Source: Paracoccaceae bacterium
GTDB taxonomy: Bacteria; Pseudomonadota; Alphaproteobacteria; Rhodobacterales; Rhodobacteraceae
Assembly: GCA_027484915.1 (NCBI GenBank)
Contig: JAIXSA010000121.1
Span: forward strand, 1 to 33,776
DNA: 33,776 nt
Direction of reading: 5' to 3'
Each line of letters begins with the position of its first letter. The first letter of the stretch is position 1. The notes under the pieces are model-generated. The model searched no databases and had not been told where the DNA came from. It was given only the letters and a program-made list of their open reading frames with translations. This document shows positions 31,365-33,776 of this stretch, piece by piece. A program made the translations under genes and the position numbers.

Positions 31365-31441
31365 TTCTTAGCTGCCGGGTGGGGGGCGCTGGTCACCTCT
31401 GAGCGGTCGCGCCCGGGGGCACGCTCAGAGGCGGCTAAGAA
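31365..31441 (-). promoter_or_regulatory. Leucine attenuator: two nested stems before leuA
   Basis: In the mRNA, TTCTTAGC (31441-31434) pairs with GCTAAGAA (31372-31365), 8 bp, extended by GCC/GGC after one mismatch. Inside it a perfect 10-bp stem, CCTCTGAGCG (31431-31422) with CGCTCAGAGG (31405-31396), forms. The outer 5' arm is made of the Leu codons CTT CTT plus AGC of the leader peptide; the outer 3' arm ends directly next to the leuA Shine-Dalgarno (AAGGA, 31364-31360). No T-run follows either stem, so translational rather than transcriptional attenuation is suggested: a ribosome stalled for lack of Leu-tRNA would open the outer stem and free leuA. Confidence 0.65.
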
Positions 31442-31511
31442 GGAGGAGGCCACGGGGCATCGCGGGGCTGGAGGCCCGTGCGGTGGGGGTGATGTGGGGT
31501 CCCGTGGTCAT
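31425..31511 (-). CDS. leuA leader peptide (leuL-like)
   Basis: A 28-codon open frame starts with ATG at 31511 (MTTGPHITPT...) and ends GLLLLSRL-stop. Five of the last seven codons are Leu: CTC CTC CTT CTT, then AGC CGC CTC. It lies 71 bases ahead of the leuA ATG and its Leu codons take part in the stem described separately. Leucine-rich leader peptides that sense charged tRNA-Leu are well known upstream of leu genes in enteric bacteria; its occurrence here is read directly from sequence. There is no Shine-Dalgarno, but a TATAGT box ends 9 bases before the ATG, so the message may be leaderless. The other minus-strand frame through this region (31623-31435) is Pro/His-rich and is judged spurious. 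Confidence 0.75.
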   Translation of the reverse strand: MTTGPHITPTARASSPAMPRGLLLLSRL

Positions 31512-31519
31512 GGGGCCGG

Positions 31520-31525
31520 ACTATA
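31520..31525 (-). promoter_or_regulatory. -10 box TATAGT of the leuA leader
   Basis: TATAGT on the minus strand with 8 bases between it and the leader ATG. No good -35 hexamer is seen at 16-18 bases upstream, where the sequence is C-rich. Confidence 0.45.
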
Positions 31526-31715
31526 CGGGGGAAATCGGGGAAGGGAAGGGGATTTTTCAGGGGGGGGCGGTGGGGGCCGCAAGGGACTCCCGCGTGGTGC
31601 GCCGCGCGTGGTGGGAATCCCAAGTGGTTGATTTTATTGTGGGATTTCTGTGGGCGTTAGGGATTTGTTAAGGGGTTGGGGTGGTCTCATCTTGAAAAAC
31701 GCGATCACTCTAAAC
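31526..31715. other. G-rich spacer upstream of leuA, left edge of the second AT-richer island
   Basis: No gene. Plus-strand G-runs to about 31620 include a direct repeat GCGTGGTG about 14 bp apart (31590-31612), then AT-richer sequence with GTGGGATTTC and the TTAG-N7-TTAA motif. The same order of elements is seen before the MORN gene at 4050-4090. Confidence 0.45.
31657..31671. promoter_or_regulatory. TTAG-N7-TTAA motif, second copy
   Basis: TTAG (31657-31660), seven bases, TTAA (31668-31671), flanked by GGGCG and GGGG as in the copy at 4072-4086. Confidence 0.25.
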
Positions 31716-33260
31716 CTACCGCTTTTGCAGACTCTTGAATGCCTTCCTTGCGCGCCTCTCGGCAGCGCGCTTTTGTTGCCGAGACATCCTTTCCGGCTCT
31801 CCAGTCGGCGTTGCCGGAAACTCCTGTGTGGAAACCGATGAGAAGACAACTCGATCATCTCTCATGATATCGAACAGTTGCTCGTTCTCGACAACTTCCC
31901 TTTCAAGTTCCTCCGTCCACTCTTCAATCTCTAGCATCGCCAGGTCCTCAGATGATCCGAACTCGTGATGTGGACCGCTGTTCCCTTCCATAGCAATCCC
32001 AATTGCGCGCTTAAGGTGACGATTTCGCCGCAAAACCGCATATGCATAAGTGGCAAGGATTTGGTTTCTTACTCGTCGATACTGATCATAGCCGTCTTTC
32101 AGGGAAACACGTGTGGGAAAAGGCAAGAATACGAATACGTATGCACAAAAAGGGTCTGGAGCGTCATTAAGTGGAAGCACAGATCGCGCAAATCTGGCGT
32201 TTGGTTGCTTTCTACTTGCTTCAAGTGCGCCCATAAAGGCTTCGGATAGAGCACGCCTGCGCGTTCTATCTTCTGCTGCCATTATTCTGAGCGCTCGTTC
32301 TATCTGCTGCGTTGTAACATCCATTTCTGGGGGAGATATGGCCGTGCCCGCCAGTACGGTTTCCGTGAACAAGCCAATCAACTTATCCCATGCGAAGGAT
32401 ATCTCATTGGCTTTCTGCCGTTCTTGGTACTCCGGTCTGGCAACTAGCTTTCCGTAAGTGCCATTTTCAATGTAGTACTCCGTTTTGGAGTGGTCGCCTG
32501 AAACTAGAAAGCGATGATTTCCGTTTTCATCTTCATTGTGCATATAGAAAGAAAGCAAGTCGGCTTCATTCGCCGCATGAACGATACGACCCGATCTGAT
32601 TGCTTCGGCTCGAAGGTTCAAGTAACGTATGAAATCATTGGCTGTATCCAATTCGGAAAGAACAATATCAAGCCCCATTCTATCAAACACGTGAACGAAT
32701 GGCCCATCAGGGTCAACGTCACCTAAAAAGAATGGTTCGCACGGTTCCTCAGACTTTGGAGCGTGTTCATCTCCTTTAATGTTTGATGCTATGATGAAAG
32801 TTGTACTTTGACGGCCGAAGTGGGCATTAGAAGCTTCTTCCGCACCCAGCGCCACGACAACACCATGAACACGTCTATGCTCAAGCGGGGGCAATTCCAA
32901 AGGCAAGGGAAACGTGCAGTCTTTATCTATGAATACGCGATCGGGGTGCTCTCGCAGCCAGCGCTCCGCCCCTCGGACTTGGTCTACGGATTTCTTAATT
33001 GCTCGACGAAACCATCTCTTCCAAGGCGTCGTTACGTCTATTTCGCTATTCCATGTAATTGACTTGTCGCTAAATATTAAGACATCGTTGCCAAACACAA
33101 CGAGCAGATCACATATCTCCTTTCCGTCACCAGTCTTGCTTCCCCTATTGTCATTATAAATGTTTGGATAAGACCAAAGATCCAAAAACGCTCGATCTGC
33201 CAATGCACTAAGGTATCTTTCACTTTCTGTGGTTCCTGCCCCTCGAATAATCGGTTTCAA
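31716..33260 (-). CDS. 514-residue orphan protein with PD-(D/E)XK-like N-terminal domain
   Basis: Soluble, no signal peptide. Residues 10-105 contain KEICDLLVVFGNDVLIFSDK (47-66), then WKRWFRRAIKKSVDQVRGAERWL (starts at residue 80). A helix, Asp51 at a strand start and Ser64-x-Lys66 at the next strand recall the PD-(D/E)XK/NERD fold, with Ser replacing the usual Glu/Gln. I recall uncharacterised proteins with the same FGN-IFSDKS and GAERW wording. The central 350 residues are not recognised. The C-terminus (MSRQQKRAAERRARKAFKSL) is a basic helix, possibly nucleic-acid binding. The start is TTG at 33260 behind AGGGGGTGAT; there is no nearby in-frame ATG. Codon use is much more AT-rich than in leuA, indicating transfer. 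It stands alone, with a repeat block 70 bp upstream. Confidence 0.75.
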   Translation of the reverse strand: MKPIIRGAGTTESERYLSALADRAFLDLWSYPNIYNDNRGSKTGDGKEICDLLVVFGNDVLIFSDKSITWNSEIDVTTPWKRWFRRAIKKSVDQVRGAERWLREHPDRVFIDKDCTFPLPLELPPLEHRRVHGVVVALGAEEASNAHFGRQSTTFIIASNIKGDEHAPKSEEPCEPFFLGDVDPDGPFVHVFDRMGLDIVLSELDTANDFIRYLNLRAEAIRSGRIVHAANEADLLSFYMHNEDENGNHRFLVSGDHSKTEYYIENGTYGKLVARPEYQERQKANEISFAWDKLIGLFTETVLAGTAISPPEMDVTTQQIERALRIMAAEDRTRRRALSEAFMGALEASRKQPNARFARSVLPLNDAPDPFCAYVFVFLPFPTRVSLKDGYDQYRRVRNQILATYAYAVLRRNRHLKRAIGIAMEGNSGPHHEFGSSEDLAMLEIEEWTEELEREVVENEQLFDIMRDDRVVFSSVSTQEFPATPTGEPERMSRQQKRAAERRARKAFKSLQKR

Positions 33261-33329
33261 ATCACCCCCTGAACGATGCTCACAAACTGGAATATCTGCG
33301 ACGATCTATCTTTAGCTTGTCTCTCTCTT

Positions 33330-33520
33330 GGCCCGGAATCAAGGGCGAAGCCCGCCGGGCCGTGCCCTCCCTCCCCCCGGGAGGGCGCTTTTGCAGCGGT
33401 GGTCGGAAGAACTGCGGGGGGAGGGGTTGAGGGATAAAGTGCTTCGATCCGCCGTTGCGGCGCCCGCCCGAGGGAGGGCGCGGCCCTTTCGTTGGGTGGG
33501 GTGGTGGGCAGATTGCCCAC
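33330..33520. repeat. Long intergenic repeat, copy 2
   Basis: Matches 5313-5500 in order and orientation. Its first hairpin is better preserved here: GCCCTCCC and GGGAGGGC followed by GCTTTTG, a terminator-like unit. It ends in GTGGGCA/TGCCCAC (33504-33520). The gap 33261-33329 should hold the promoter of the 514-residue orphan. Confidence 0.75.
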
Positions 33521-33559
33521 GTTACGGTTCGTCGGAAGGGGATGGTGGACGCGGGGGAT

Positions 33560-33582
33560 GGTGCGCTGAAGCGCACCCTACG
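33560..33582 (+). repeat. Short palindromic repeat ending CCCTACG
   Basis: GGTGCGC (33560-33566), TGAA, GCGCACC (33571-33577), then CTACG. Same family as 5525-5551 and the arms at 15800-15864. Confidence 0.7.
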
Positions 33583-33647
33583 ATGGCCCCCCCACCCCAG
33601 CCCTCCCCCACGGAGGGGGGAGGGAGGCGCTTGGGGGTTGGGGAGTT

Positions 33648-33670
33648 GGTGCGCTGTAGCGCAGCCTACG
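33648..33670 (+). repeat. Short palindromic repeat, slightly decayed
   Basis: GGTGCGC (33648-33654), TGTA, then GCGCAGCC (33659-33666) and TACG. One base (G for C) breaks the right arm. Confidence 0.6.
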
Positions 33671-33686
33671 GGGGCGGGCGTTGAGG

Positions 33687-33757
33687 TGTCATCGCCGCGT
33701 AGGCGGGGGTCCATGTCGGGTGACCGGGTTCTGGATCCCCGCCTTCGCGGGGATGAC
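33687..33757. repeat. Inverted pair of REP-like palindromes, second copy
   Basis: TGTCATCGCCGCGTAGGCGG (from 33687, one decayed unit) faces GGATCCCCGCCTTCGCGGGG plus ATGAC (33733-33757). CGCGGGGATGAC at the very end of the window may begin a third unit. Confidence 0.65.
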
Positions 33758-33776
33758 AGGGGGGCGCGGGGATGAC

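Noticed and set aside
31435-31623. 62-codon minus-strand frame overlapping the leuA leader
   Set aside because: Pro/His-rich, lacks a ribosome-binding site and is out of phase with the Leu-codon frame.
33501-33776. CRISPR array or tandem repeat locus at the window end
   Set aside because: The palindromes have variable cores, unequal spacing and mixed orientation; no regular spacers and no cas genes.

Overview
The window looks like chromosomal DNA of a GC-rich alphaproteobacterium, most probably of the Rhodobacteraceae. The support is the gene order of the mreBCD-mrdA-rodA cell-shape operon, the adjacent metK-trmB pair, a DUF3309 peptide, a GFA-family protein, a DUF1127 protein, strong GC codon bias and short GC-rich intergenic palindromes. 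No phage, transposase, CRISPR, rRNA or tRNA gene is visible.

Layout. 1-2500 (+): end of metK, then trmB and aroA. 2500-3950 (-): a 25-residue membrane peptide, a DUF3309 peptide and an HSL-type hydrolase. 3950-5700: an AT-richer island with one secreted MORN-repeat protein, followed by a block of repeats. 5737-11315: ettA (-), nadD (+), a MarR-GNAT fusion (-), a PBP4-type D,D-carboxypeptidase (+) and a small exported protein (+). 11352-19390 (-): a catabolic-looking set (EamA transporter, glutamine-synthetase-like ligase, aldehyde dehydrogenase, iron alcohol dehydrogenase, a jelly-roll protein, a D-amino-acid-dehydrogenase-like flavoprotein), with a D-2-hydroxyacid dehydrogenase upstream. 19493-25823 (-): mreB, mreC, mreD, mrdA, rodA and a DUF1345 gene, tightly packed with overlapping stops and starts. 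26050-29684: an SDR, a GFA protein, a small methyltransferase, a DUF1127 peptide, a LysR regulator and an ESK-motif protein. 29788-31525 (-): leuA with an unannotated leucine-rich leader peptide. 31716-33776: a second AT-richer island with one 514-residue orphan protein, again followed by the same repeat block.

How parts work together. The mre/rod genes build the elongation machinery. The ligase, ALDH and Fe-ADH could form a gamma-glutamylation route for an amine or amino alcohol: the ligase protects the amine, the two dehydrogenases oxidise the alcohol through the aldehyde to the acid, and the flavoenzyme could act on a released amino acid. This is inferred from gene content; the substrate is unknown.

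Most notable signals: (1) a 28-codon open frame ahead of leuA with four consecutive Leu codons that form one arm of a stem closing next to the leuA ribosome-binding site; (2) two AT-richer single-gene islands in matching settings, each followed by a ~190-bp repeat and the same series of smaller palindromes; (3) a 76-bp ligase-ALDH gap filled almost entirely by an inverted pair of one of these palindromes.
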